Shown here: in pieces, positions 22,560 through 33,703 of the stretch
How positions within the stretch are numbered: the first letter of the stretch is position 1
How the letters are laid out: every line of letters begins with the position of its first letter
Source: Manihot esculenta
Lineage: Eukaryota > Streptophyta > Magnoliopsida > Malpighiales > Euphorbiaceae
Assembly: GCF_001659605.2 (NCBI RefSeq)
Contig: NC_035163.2
Coordinates: 29,972,158-30,036,157, forward strand
DNA length: 64,000 bases
Direction: 5' to 3'
Made by a program: the position numbers and the translations under genes
Notes under the pieces: model-generated
Told to the model about the DNA's origin: nothing
What the model saw: the letters and a program-made list of their open reading frames with translations, nothing else
Databases searched by the model: none

Positions 22560-23215
22560 CCTTTACTTTGTTTTCCCGGGAGTTCTTAGGGGATCCCGAT
22601 CTTCTTTGTGTTTCCGGGACGACCTCAGGGCCTCGCCGGCTATTTTTTCTTTGTTTTCCCGGGAGTTCTTAGGGGATCCCGGTCTTCTTTGTATTTCCGG
22701 GACGACCTCGGGGCCTCGCCGGTTGTTTTTGTTCCAGGAGATCTTACGGGATCCTGGTAATTTTTGTATTTCCGGGACGACCTCGGGGCCTCGCCGGCTA
22801 TTTTTGTTCCAAGAGATCTTACGGGATCCTGGTCATTTTTGTATTTCCGGGACGACCTCGGGGCCTCGCCGGCTGTTTTCGTTCCAGGAGATCTTACGAG
22901 ATCCTGGTCATTTTTGTATTTCCGGGACGACCTCGGGGCCTCGCCGGCTGTTTTCGTTCCAGGAGATCTTACGGGATCCTGGTCATTTTTGTATTTCCGG
23001 GACGACCTCGGGGCCTCGCCGGCTATTTTCGTTCCAGGAGATCTTACGGGATCCTGGTCATTTTTGTATTTCCGGGACGACCTCGGGGCCACGCCGGCTG
23101 TTTTCGTTCCAGGAGATCTTACGGGATCCTGGTCATTTTTGTATTTCCGAGACGACCTCGGGGCCTCACCGGCTGTTTTCGTTCCAGGAGATCTTACGGG
23201 ATCCTATACACCTAC
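22560..23215 (-). repeat. Tandem array, 75-bp unit, in the Tat 3' region
   Basis: The marker GTATTTCCGG recurs at 22691, 22766, 22841, 22916, 22991, 23066 and 23141, exactly 75 bp apart, with a diverged first unit starting at 22608 (83 bp to the next). Units contain GGGACGACCTCGGGGCCTCG and GGAGATCTTACGGGATCC. Because 75 is a multiple of three, several frames stay open on both strands, giving long but meaningless ORFs. Tandem arrays downstream of pol are a known feature of Tat-lineage elements and can seed satellite DNA. Confidence 0.95.
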
Positions 23216-23326
23216 CTTTCTTTTTCATGGAGAAATATTATTCATGATAATAAAGATAATCTCATTGTGTAAAGAACTTGTTTCCTTCATATTTATCAGA
23301 ATACAATGTTTTTCTTTACAACTATA

Positions 23327-24424
23327 TCAGGGGAAATACCTCTTTAGGTGTTGAATATTCCAAGCGTGGGGCTCATGGTTCCCTTGCATATCTTCAATCC
23401 GGTATACTCCTGGCCGGACTATTTTTGTTACTTTGAACGGACCCTCCCAGGTTGGTGCTAGCTTACTAGCTGCCGCCCTTTTTCCAGTGGCTTCCAGGTT
23501 TCTTAAGGCTAGATCTCCCACTTTCAAGCTTCTTTCTCTGACCTTTTGGTTGTAGTATCGTGCTGCCCGTTGTTGATAGGCGGCAGTTCGGATTTGAGCT
23601 TCGTCCCTGATTTCCTCAAGGACATCCAGGTTGCTTCTTAGCTTGTCATCGTTAGTGCTCTCGCTAGCAAATTGGACTCGATGAGTAGGAATCTGCAATT
23701 CAACTGGGACTACGGCCTCTGTACCATAGGCAAGTGCAAAGGGCATTTCTTTAGTGGGTGCTCTAGGAGTGGTTCGGAGTGCCCACAGGATGCTGTTGAG
23801 TTCTTCTGCCCAATTTGTTTTTGCCCCATCTAGTCGCTTTTTTAATCCTTGTAGGATGGCTCTGTTGGTGACCTCTGTTTGGCCGTTAGTTTGAGGATGA
23901 GCCACAGAGGAGAATTTATGCCAGATCCCCATGTTCGTTGTGAAAGCTCTGAAGGTGCTGCAATTAAACTGTCGGCCATTATCTGAAATAAGCACTCTGG
24001 GTACACCAAATCTGCAGATGATATGCCCCCACACAAAATCTATCATCTTTCTAGCTGTGATTGTGGCTATTGCTTCTGCCTCTGGCCATTTCGAGAAGTA
24101 CTCTACAGCCACCACTACAAATTTCCTCTGCCCCGTGGTTTTGGGGAAGGGTCCCAGGATGTCAATTCCCCATTGCGAGAAAGGCCATGGACTGGATATG
24201 CTAGCTTGAGGAGTGGCTGGAGTTTTGATGGCATTAGCAAATCTCTGGCATACGTCGCATCTTCGGACGAACTCTTCTGCTTCTTTTTTAACAGTGGGCC
24301 AATAATACCCTTGCCTGAATACTTTATTAGCTAATGTCCCTCCTCCCTCGTGGGCTCCACACATGCCTCTATGTATTTCTTCCATCACCTTCGTAGCCTC
24401 TCCGGGTTCACGCATCGGAGCCAC
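23327..24424 (-). pseudogene. Tat integrase segment
   Basis: This minus-strand frame starts at the integrase zinc region (IHRGMCGAH, then CDVCQRFA), followed by the core with Asp in WGIDILGPFP, Asp in LISDNGRQFN and Glu in NGQTEVTNR. It ends WNIQHLKRYFP, the usual end of Tat pol, with no chromodomain after it. It is out of frame with the preceding pol segment; a one-base loss near 24390-24400, where a GAG GAG pair appears to have become GAGAG, explains this. The active-site residues themselves are present. Confidence 0.9.
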
Positions 24425-24717
24425 GGACTGGACTTTCCTTTTCTGTATAAGGTCCCCCTTATCGCTTGGTAGTTAGCGGCACGAGCTGCTATCTTTTTGG
24501 CTTCATTTTTATCCTCGGGGAGTTTACCTTTCTCCAGGTACTCTAAGTAAGGGGTCATCCAAGTCGGGTTCTGTTCTACCTGCAATATTGTGTTAGTTTT
24601 ATTAAAAGCAGGTGTATGGACCTGTTGTATGTACACTTCATCGGGAAGTTGTTCCAGTTCTTCTTTGGATAATCGGCTAAGCATATCTGCTTCCTCATTT
24701 TCCTCTCGGGGTATTCT
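24385..24717 (-). pseudogene. Tat pol linker between the second RNase H and integrase
   Basis: This short stretch of the same frame as the upstream pol lies between TAA 24718-24720 and the frameshift near 24395. It includes IPREENEEADMLSRLS, a standard segment after the extra RNase H in Tat elements, and RCVNPE, which leads into the integrase zinc region. Confidence 0.8.
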
Positions 24718-26955
24718 TTAAAATCTGATGGTTACTCCTCGACTTGTGAGCTCGGCTTTTAAAGTTTTTACTTTAGCCAGGTAACTCTGCATAAGGGGGT
24801 CTTTAGCCTGATACATCCCTGTTACTTGGTTGATCACCAGCTGAGAGTCGCTGTTTATCTCGAGATCGGTTACTCCCACTTCCAGTGCCACCAACATCCC
24901 ATTTATCAGGGCTTCATATTCTGCCACATTATTCGAGGCTTTGAACTCTAGACGTAAGGCGTAACATACCTTAAAATCCTCTGGCCCCTTAAGCAATATT
25001 CCGGCACCACTGCCCTCAGTGCTTGATGTTCCGTCTACATACAGCTTCCAGTTAAATTCTGGATGAGGCTCCCCCTCACGTTCCTGTCCTGCTATCCTTG
25101 AGGATGATCCTCCCTGCCCCTCGTTGAATGAGCACTCTGCTATGAAGTCAGCCAAAGCTTGAGACTTTATAACTGTCCTGAGTCGATATTCTAGACAGTA
25201 AGGGCTGATCTCTACGGACCAAGCCAACATCCGACCTAAAGTTTCCAGCCTGCGTAGAATCTTCTTTAAGGGTTGGTCTGTCATCACAACTCCTTGGTGG
25301 CCTTCCAAGTAAACTTTGAATTTCCGGACTGCCAGCAATAGGGCGTAAGCCATTTTTTCGATGTTCGAATATCTGACCTCGGTATCTCTGAGTACCTTGC
25401 TGACGTAAAAAATGGGTTTCTGCTCCCCTTCTTCCTCCCTTACTAACACTGCGCTGACTGCTTGTTCTGAGGCTGCCAAGTATATCAAGAGTTCTTCTCC
25501 TTTCATAGGACTACTGAGCACGTGGGGTGAGCTGAGATATCTTTTAAGCTCTGCGAAGGCCTTTTGGCAGTCTTCTGTCCATTCAAAGTTTGGCACCTTC
25601 CTCAATTTTTTGAAAAAGGGTAAGCATTTTTCTGCTGACCTTGACATGAATCGGTTGAGTGCTACTACTCTTCCGGTTAGTCTTTGGACGTCCCTTACGC
25701 AGGTCGGCTCTGGCATTTTTAATATGGCTTCTACCTTCTCCGGGTTAGGTTCGATGCCTTTTCCGCTCACCATGAATCCCAAGAATTTTCCTCCTCTAAT
25801 AAAGAAAGCACATTTTGCTGGATTCAACTTCATTCTGTACTGGTTTAATACCCCGAATACCTCCCTCAAGTCTGCTATGTGCTGCTGGAAATTTGGGCTT
25901 TTGACCACCATATCATCTACATAAACTTCTACATTCCTGCCAATTTGATTTTTGAAGATTTTATTCATCAATCTTTGGTACGTTGCCCCGGCATTCCTCA
26001 ATCCGAATGGCATAGCTCTGTAGCAATAAGTCCCATCTTCAGTTATAAACGAGGTCTTTTCCTCATCCGACCTTTCCATTGGGATTTGATGATAACCAGA
26101 CATAGCATCCAAAGAAGACATATAATCGAAACCGGCCGTAGAGTCGACCATTTTATTAATATCAGGAAGTGGATAACAATCTTTAGGGCAGGCCTTATTT
26201 AGGTCAGTAAAATCTATGCATATCCTATATTTGCCATTGGCTTTTTTGACTAATACAGGATTTGCTAGCCATTGTGGGTACATAACTTCCCTAATAAAGC
26301 CTGCCTCCTCGAGTTTCTGCACCTCCTCCCTGGTGGCCTGCTGCTTCTCTCTCCCTACTACTCTCTTCTTCTGCTTTACTGGCTTGGCCTTGGGGAGTAC
26401 ATTCAGTTTGTGTGTCATAACCTTAGGGTCAATTCCAGGCATGTCGGAGGGCTTCCAGGCGAAACTAGACGCATGACCTCGGATCAGGGCCATGACTTCA
26501 GCTTTTTGTTCTTTAGTGAGGCCGGCGTTGAGACTGAAGACTTTTTCTACCTCTGCTTCTGACAAAGGGAAGATCTCCAGCTCCCCCACCGGTTCTGTCC
26601 TGGCTTCTGTTTTCTCATCCCGAACCTCTAGAACTTCCGAGTCAAAAGCTTTTTCAGTGGAGCTTGGTTCTGCTACTGTGGCTAAGTATACTGCTCTTGC
26701 CTCTTCCTGGCTGCCCCGGACTATTCCCACTCCTTCTTCTGTTGGAAATTTAAGCGCCAAATACCTGATACTGGTGACAGCTTCGAAATTGAACAGTGCA
26801 GGCCTCCCCAAGATCACATTATAGCTTAACGGAAGTTTGACCACTAAAAATACCTCGTGGTGAGTACGAGTTCTGGGTGCTTCACCCAAGGTAAGAGCCA
26901 GCTTCACCTTCCCTTCCACGAGCACCGGTACTCCTCCGATCCCCTTGATTGGTGC
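24718..26955 (-). pseudogene. Tat protease end, reverse transcriptase, RNase H and extra RNase H
   Basis: It is in frame with gag-protease across TAG 26956-26958. Reverse transcriptase has KYRICIDFTDLNKACPKD, MPFGLRNAGATYQRLM and the catalytic VEVYVDDMVVKS. The first RNase H domain follows (LIYLAASEQAVSAVL; the usual first Asp is not evident here). A second RNase H follows with LYVDGTSSTEGSGAG, NVAEYEALINGM and INSDSQLVINQV, the extra domain known from Tat elements. It ends at TAA 24718-24720, after which the frame resumes. Loss of the first catalytic Asp in the original RNase H with an intact second copy fits the known division of roles. Confidence 0.88.
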
Positions 26956-28923
26956 CTAGTCTCGGACCAACTGTTCTTCCTGAATTCCCATCTGCTGAAA
27001 AACCCGGTATGGTAGCAAGTTGACTTTACTCCCGTCATCCACTAAGACCTTCTTTACCCGATAATTATGAATGACGGCTTCAATGACAAGCGCGTCGTCA
27101 TGGGGCATCTGAATACCTTGAGCATGTTCTGAAGAGAAGGTGATGGTCATAGGAGAGTGGTCAACGATTTGCATGACCTCAGTACTGCTGCTCTCTCCCT
27201 CCCGATTTCTCTTCTTCCCTCGGCGGCCCATCCGACCTCCCGTTCCTCCAACAATCATGTTGATGGTCCCGCTGGATCCATCGTTCACTGGTCCCGTTCC
27301 TGTTCTCCTCAGCACCTGAACCGCCGAGCTGGATTGAGGCCTTTGTCCCTCTGATTTCTTTACAAAGTTCTTGAGGTGCCCCCTCTTTATTAACCTCTCG
27401 ATCTCTGCTATCAATTGGAAGCAGTTGTTGGTATCGTGGCCATGCGTCCGATGATATTGACAATATTTGTCAGGATTCCGTTGGTCTGCTTCCGACTTCA
27501 TAGGTTTGGGCCACTGGAGGAATTCCTTATTCTGGATAGCCATGAGCACTTCGGCTCTGGACACATTTAGTGGAGTCGGCTTCTCAGGGATCCAAGGGGG
27601 AGGCAATCTTGACTCAGGGACTCGTGGAGGGGGAGGCCTTTGATCCCTTCGCTCCCAGGCCTGCTTGTACGGCTCGGGCCTCTTGCCGTGTTTCTTTTCG
27701 TGTTTCTCCGGCCTCCTTTCTTCTGAGGCTTTTTCTTTTCCTGTCATCCTTTTGGCAAATCGGCTTGTTACTAAGGCGTCATCCTGCCTTATATACTTCT
27801 CCGCTCTCTGCATCAGCTCGGCCAGGGAGGTCGGAGGCTTTCTGCTTAAGGAACCGAAGAACTCGGCAGAGGTCGTGCCCTTTTGCATTGCCTCTACCGC
27901 CCTTCCTTCATCGAGATCGGGAATCTGCAAGGCCTCCATATTGAAACCAGCGACATACTCTCTGAGTGATTCACCCTCTCTCTGCCTTACTGTCTCTAAG
28001 TAGCTCGTCTTCCTCTCTGCTGGCACCCCGGCTATGAATCGACTGATGAAGTGAATGGCTAGGTCTCCGAAACTCCTGATACTTCCGGCCTCAAGGCTGT
28101 TGAACCACGCCCGCGCTGGTCCCGAGAGCATCGTTGGAAATACTTTACACATTAAGGCATCTGACAGAGTTTGCAACTCCATGAAGGTCTTATAGTTCAT
28201 GACGTGCTCCCTCGGGTTACCAGTTCCATCATAAGCCGCCATTGATGGCATCATAAACTTCTTAGGGACAGTCTCTTGCTGCACCCACTTTGAGAAAGGG
28301 GAAGAAGTAGGCAAAGAGGTTTGGCTTTGGTCTTTCTTACCTAGCTCGGCGAGGAGCTGTTCTCTCAATTTCTTCAACTTTTGGTCCACCTTCTCGTCTT
28401 CTGGACTGGGTTTTTTCTCCAGGTGGTACTCCTCCTCCTCTGCTTCAGCTCCCGTCCACCCGGTTATTTCGGCGGAATAGTTATCCACCTCCTCATTTTT
28501 TATCATCTCTCTCGCCCTCCTCGCATGGATTTGGGCCTCCAGTCCTTCCTCTTCGCCGGCTTTTCTTCCTCTTTCTTCAGTATCGCGGCTGCTGGTTTGA
28601 AGACGGTCAGGTGCAGGTCGGGGGTCATTGGTCTGAGGTTCCTCTGCAACCGGGAGTGTATTTACTGGGGTGTTGAGGCCTCTCTGTTGCATTATCTGCC
28701 CCAACCAGTGGGCGGTATTCTGTAACTGGAAAGCCATGTTTTGAAGATCTTGGTTAGACAAGGTAACAGCGGGAGTATTCCCTGCCAAACTTGGCGAGGG
28801 ATTAAGAGGAACAGGTGTTTGGTTGTTTAATGTCGTAGGACTAGAAAAGGAGAATTGTTGCCCCTCTTGGGCAGAGCTTAGGTCATTTGGGACGTTAAGG
28901 TTACTTTCTTGGTGATTAGCCAT
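26956..28923 (-). pseudogene. Tat gag-protease segment
   Basis: A 655-codon open segment starts MANHQESNLN. The gag capsid-like domain is at about residues 225-330 (SMAAYDGTGNPREHV, ARAWFNSLEAGSI, FISRFIAG). A Tat-type zinc motif YCQYHRTHGHDTNNC lies near 485-500, and an aspartic protease shows VLVDDGSKVNLL near 630. The Asp-Asp-Gly-Ser variant in the protease is common in this lineage. It ends at TAG 26956-26958. The frame continues beyond, so this is a nonsense mutation, most simply CAG to TAG, not the natural end. Confidence 0.88.
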
Positions 28924-28985
28924 CGTGGATCTCAGTGGGTTTTGTTAAGAGTGAAAACTTCGGTGATGAAAAGATCTCCGTCGTT

Positions 28986-29002
28986 TCCCATAGACGGCGC
29001 CA
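28986..29002 (-). other. Tat primer binding site
   Basis: The minus strand reads TGGCGCCGTCTATGGGA, two bases inside the inferred LTR end. The TGGCGCCGTC core is the usual primer site form in Tat-lineage elements, which use a tRNA other than initiator Met. Confidence 0.75.
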
Positions 29003-29049
29003 ATTGATGATCTGAGATCCAATAGAATAGGGTTTTACAAGGGTTTTGG

Positions 29050-31471
29050 TGTAACAGCCAGGAAATCGATACTCCTCTGTAACGGCTCCAAACTGCTCGG
29101 CGCTAGGATCCAGATCGGCTTAAGGCCGCCTAGACCCGTAGCAAGCCTGCTACTGAACTCTGGGTACCTGCTCAATCCCATACATGAGCCAACTAAACAC
29201 TAGCTTTGAAAACCTTTTCTGTAAAACTACCAGGCTTAACCTTAAAATCACAGCCGTCAAGGCCTACACCAGTGATCTACTACTAAACTGAAAACATAGA
29301 ACCCACTTACTTTCCTTTATGGGTCAAGGGGTTTTATACCCTTTCTTCCCTCTCAGATGGGTCAAGGGGTTTTATACCCTTTCTTCCCTGATCACTGGAG
29401 TTTTAGAAACACAGCATATGTTAAGCCTAGCTTGACACATTTCTCATCAAGAAACGGAAAACAGGACACATGCATACGCTAGGGATTCAGCACACACTGG
29501 GCAAAGCACAACTCTAGACATTATCTCATTATACTCTATCTCTTTACCACAAGCTCTTTCCATGCATAACCTGTATACACATCATGTCCATACATCATGT
29601 CCACAACTATACTATACAAACATACATAACATAACATAACATCCTTTAATCTTTACATATCTTGCATCAACATATACATTAAGTTTCTTTCATACATATA
29701 CATGCCACTCTATCACAACCTAGCTATGCTATTACAGCCAAATACGGCAACCCATGCTTAAACTCTGCTTTTCCCACAGCTCACTCTGCTGAACTCTGAC
29801 CCTGCAAAACTGGGGTTAAGGGAAAGGGGTGAGCTACTAGAGCCCAGTGAGTAGAAACCATAAAACAGTTCATTCATTACATGCTTTCATGGAATGTGGC
29901 ATAGCACAAACATATCACATCTCGGATTAGACATGATCCCAGAACTCCCTCTGTCGGTGCCCGGTCCCTACGGACTCTCAGGTCACTACATGTACTAGAG
30001 CCCGGCCCCTAACTGCGGAGCTCCCAAAGGTCTTATCTAGACATAACAGGTAGCGGGCTACTGAGATCGCCTTGGTCCATCCCCTCAACAAGAACAATGC
30101 AATGCAGCATAGTCGTGATCTCTAATGCAGTACAACCTAGTATCAGATGGCATCCATGATGCGTGTCTCATGCTCATACTGTCACTATCTTAACCATTCG
30201 CTTTAAAACATGCATAGTTAGTTCTACTCACCTGAAGCCAAGCTGTGGCTAACTCTGGGCCAACTCTCACACTGGAGCTAAACACCTCGCCTCAGATCCG
30301 ATCCTACACAGGTGGACTCACATGAGGTGCCAAACAACTCTAACATAACTCTGAAACATCTCCCCAAAAACCCCCTAAAACACCATAGACATGCATGGAA
30401 AAACATGCAAAGGAAGGCAAAACAGGGCACCTTCGGCTGCACTTTCGGCGGCCGAAAGTCCTCTCCAGAGACAAAAGTCAGGCATGTTCGGCAGCAGGTT
30501 CGGCGGTCGAAACTCCACTCCAGAGCCGAAAGTCCAAACCTTCGGGGGCGAGTTTAGGCGGCCTATCCCACCTCCTCAAGGGTTCGGCGGCCGAACCTGA
30601 GTTCCTCCAGAACCCAGATCCATGCACCAACAGCCTCCCTACACCTTCCTAACCCTCTTAACATGCATATAACCTCTTAAAACCATGCACAAACCCTTAA
30701 CCACACCTATAGGAGCTTAAAACAACCTTAAACTCCCACACACAACATCACAGAACCACATATAGCAAACAAAGGCATAAAGGATGCATAAACCCCTTTA
30801 TGCACAACTCATGCAAACCATGCAAACCTACCCTTTATCCCTCCATAAACCTTGCTTAAAACACCATAAAACATAAGGATCCACACTTACCTCTTCAAGA
30901 ACTAGAGTTGGTGTGATCCTAACTTCAAAACATGGAGAAACCAAGCTTCAAGAGCTTCAAACTCCAAAACCTTGCTCAAAGCTCACAACTCTTCAAAACA
31001 AGGATAAAATCATTAAAAACCATGCAAGAACTTGCAAAAATCATGAAATCATCTCAAGGAGGACATGAGCTCACCTTGGGTGGGAAGAGGAAGAAAACTT
31101 ACCTCTTGAACCGACCTAAGGGGCTTATATAGGTGGCTTGGTCAACCATCTTTGGCAGCCAAACGTGCACCCGCACCTCAGCCAACTTCGGCGGCCGAAC
31201 CTAGCTTTCAGGGGCACAAACTCTACCACCTTCGGCGGCCGAACATACCTTCGGCGGCCAAACCTCTGTTTTTCCCTCCTTGACCTTTTCTCTTCAAACC
31301 TCATTTCCTTTCCGTCAAAACCATAAAACACGTAAAACCATGTTAGAAAACCTTTAGAAAACCGTGTAGACAACTTCAGGTTACCCTTGCCATACCCCTT
31401 AAAACGAATCCGACATCCGAGATTCCACCGGACGGTAGGAATTTCGATGCCTGAACGAGCCGGGTATTACA
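29050..31471 (-). mobile_element. Solo LTR of the Tekay-A/B family
   Basis: A 2422-bp LTR (TGTAACAGCC...GGGTATTACA) with no internal region is flanked by an exact duplication TTTGG (29045-29049 and 31472-31476). Shared landmarks are GGCGCTAGGATCC near the left edge, GCC-type palindromes at 30430-30600 and 31186-31262, a TATA box at 31125-31131, and an in-LTR 38-bp tandem duplication (about 29319-29394, GGGTCAAGGGGTTTTATACC). Solo LTRs arise by recombination between the two LTRs of one copy. It lies inside the Tat 5' LTR. Confidence 0.94.
31125..31131 (-). promoter_or_regulatory. TATA box of the solo LTR
   Basis: The minus strand reads TATATAA within GCCACCTATATAAG, the same place and flank as the TATA box of Tekay-B. 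Promoter activity is inferred. Confidence 0.55.
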
Positions 31472-31938
31472 TTTGGTATTGAAGAATAAGGTTTGGCTTA
31501 TCTCTCTAGAGGGGTATCCCTTTTATCCTTTCTTTCTGCTTGCTGGTGACGTACGACGGCTCTCATCTGGTTGGGCCACGCGTCTCTGCCATACAGATAT
31601 GGGCGTACGAGGATATCAGGCGCCTGCTCCATGCGTAACAACCTCTGATTCTCCCCCGTGCGTACGCTCGAGCGGATCTGCCAGGCTGTATGACGAGTCT
31701 CGTTCTGGATTCTGGACTGGGCCGAGTGCTGGGTTGGACGCTGAACCCAGGAGGAGAAGGAATCCATGGGAAGGTTATACGGGCTGGGCCGACCTCGATG
31801 AGGTAGAATCTGGTGGAGTCCGGCCTCAGGGGTCTGATGATCTGGGCTTGTTTTGAGAGGGCGTGCGGGCCTTCCTTTCATGGGTCGTGGCCGTAATCTA
31901 GGCTCAGAATTGGGGATAGGGAAATCCAGCGGTCATCA

Positions 31939-33617
31939 AGTATAAAATAAGACCTAACCCTAGGATATTGTAATGAGGATTCTTGGATCTACTGGGCAAA
32001 TCATATTATGTTAAGCAGTGAGAATATAATAATTATAGATCCATTGAATAATTCAAGGAACCTGCTTTTGATATACTTTATGTGCTATCTATTATCATAA
32101 TAATAATGCATCATTGACACATAGGTTATGGACCCCTAATTGGTACTTATTAATCAAGATAACTATTAACTACTTTAATATAATTCATATTAAAGCATAT
32201 ATTCACATATGCATAGTTATAGGGTTGAGGTTTTCAAACCAGACCCATTGTACATTAGATAAAGATTATTAGCAAGTGATAATAAATAAATATAAACCCT
32301 GATGTGTAAACTTTTGATTTGGATACTATTAGTTATAACAAATTAAGATCTATTAGTCTGGTCCAAAGTTCGATCGAGACATTTGAGAGATTTCAGTTTG
32401 TTATTGATCTAGTCTATCGTTGGTTTTAAATTCATATTTGTCTATCGTACTAAAATTTTTATGCATATATCATAATAATATTAATATAGCATATGTGTTA
32501 AAGCATAGTTTTAACCAGCTAAATATTATTGAGTTTTAAGTCCATATTTATCCATCGTACTAAAATTTTTATGCACATATCATAATAATACTAATATAGC
32601 ATATGTGTCAAAGTATAGTCTTAACCAGCTAAGTATTATTGAATTAATCGTCCATCATTAACGCGTTGCCTAAAAAAATTATCAAAAGTATAATTATCTT
32701 TTCAAATGGGATATGCAATAGACATACTACGTACTACGTACGACCATAAATATATATTCCTACTAAACAAAAATAAAATCATAATCGTTATCTTTTGAAA
32801 ATACCGTTTACGCATCTGCTACTGAAAAACACTTAATATATCTAAAATAGCTCTATTACTTTCTTGTATGCGATTCTAATACGTATATTTATTTACTCTT
32901 TAAGGATTCCATTAACCTCACCAAATATTACAATCTTATCACTATCAGATCTCGGCAGCATTAGCAAGATTTCAAGATTCATATCTTAATTATAATCCTT
33001 AACTCATACCACAACGATAATCATTTGATCACACTTGAGAGTTGGATGGATATATGATGTAATTCCAAGATTCTGTTCCTCTTCTTAGGGACAATTTGGC
33101 TTTTACGATCACAATAGATTTAGTAATTATTATAAATCTGTTAGTATTATTAAAAATAAAAAAGGTTGATATTTTTTTTTTCAAACATAATTTACGTTCT
33201 TTACTATTTTTGATGTATAATTTTGTAGATTTTATAATTAAATAAAACACTAAATTATAATTTTGATAGGCTTGTTTTAATTTAATTAATATATTATTAT
33301 TATTATATTGTTCTTATTACTTTTTTTTAAGTTTCATCAATCATATTTTAAATGAATATATTTTATTAATTCTAATAATTAAGAAATCTTAAATTATGAT
33401 TCAATATTATTTAATTGAATTGTTAATGTCTTTAAAATTAGAATATATTCATTAATATTATAAAATATTTTTTATATGTTAAAATTTAATTAGATCAAAT
33501 TAATTTTAATTTAATTGTTATGAATACTATTAATGCATTTATCAAAGACGATTTTTACCTTAATAAGGTTTATCATTAGTAATCAATTTATAATAATTTA
33601 TAAACAGAAAGCAACAA
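31939..33617. other. AT-rich intergenic stretch
   Basis: No coding frame or RNA gene was seen. It contains a two-copy 110-bp direct repeat (see next entry) and general A/T-rich spacer. Confidence 0.6.
32426..32646. repeat. Two-copy direct tandem repeat, 110-bp period
   Basis: ATCGTACTAAAATTTTTATG recurs 110 bp downstream, with matching flanks ATAGCATATGTGT and AACCAGCTAA. The copies differ at several positions, so the duplication is not recent. Confidence 0.85.
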
Positions 33618-33690
33618 GCGCTCGTGGCCTAATGGATAAGGCGTCTGACTTCTAATCAGACGATTGTGGGTTCGAGTCCCACCGAGCGTG
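33618..33690 (+). tRNA. tRNA-Arg (anticodon UCU)
   Basis: The 73-nt sequence folds as a cloverleaf: acceptor GCGCTCG with CGAGCGT, D arm GGCCTAATGGATAAGGC, anticodon stem TCTGA/TCAGA with loop CTTCTAA (anticodon TCT at 33651-33653), and T arm GTGGGTTCGAGTCCCAC. It has no intron. It reads AGA codons and looks fully functional. Internal A and B boxes for RNA polymerase III are present. The sequence matches the plant nuclear tRNA-Arg(UCU) as I remember it. Confidence 0.97.
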
Positions 33691-33703
33691 TTTATTTTTT
33701 TTT
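33691..33703 (+). terminator. Pol III terminator T run after tRNA-Arg
   Basis: TTTATTTTTTTTT follows the last tRNA base directly, the standard RNA polymerase III stop signal. Confidence 0.85.

Larger units (their letters stand above)
1..31938 (-). mobile_element. Tat-type Ty3/gypsy retrotransposon, left end outside window, carrying nested insertions
   Basis: The coding order on the minus strand is 5' LTR (29005-31938), primer binding site (28986-29002), gag-protease, reverse transcriptase, RNase H, a second RNase H, integrase, a 75-bp tandem array (22560-23215) and, on the opposite strand, an extra ORF (1-2463 plus 21725-21802). This layout, with no chromodomain after integrase, a second RNase H and an antisense ORF between pol and the 3' LTR, is known for the plant Tat lineage (for example Grande and Retand types). 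Removing the inserted elements leaves roughly 10 kb of native sequence in the window. The 3' LTR would lie left of base 1. At least four stop codons and one frameshift break the reading frames, so the copy is dead. The 5 bases just right of the inferred end are AGTAT; the matching duplication cannot be checked here. Confidence 0.85.
29005..31938 (-). repeat. Tat 5' LTR, interrupted by a solo LTR
   Basis: The left edge TGATGATC lies two bases from the primer binding site. The right edge GGTCATCA (31931-31938) is close to its inverted complement. After removing the solo LTR and its 5-bp duplication, about 507 bp remain (29005-29049 and 31477-31938), a typical length for Tat LTRs. ORFs of 127 codons on both strands near 31473-31881 lie inside the LTR and are not supported as genes. 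The right edge is inferred from terminal symmetry alone. Confidence 0.6.

Noticed and set aside
22606..23354. Long ORFs of 196-213 codons on the plus strand and 150 on the minus strand
   Set aside because: They run through the 75-bp tandem array, where a unit length divisible by three keeps frames open; the product is only the repeat translated.
29078..29088. TGTAACGGCT as the left edge of the solo LTR
   Set aside because: It resembles other LTR starts, but its 5-bp flank does not match the right flank. The start at 29050 gives the exact duplication TTTGG.
31473..31881. Two 127-codon ORFs on opposite strands
   Set aside because: They lie inside the Tat LTR and have no recognisable domain.
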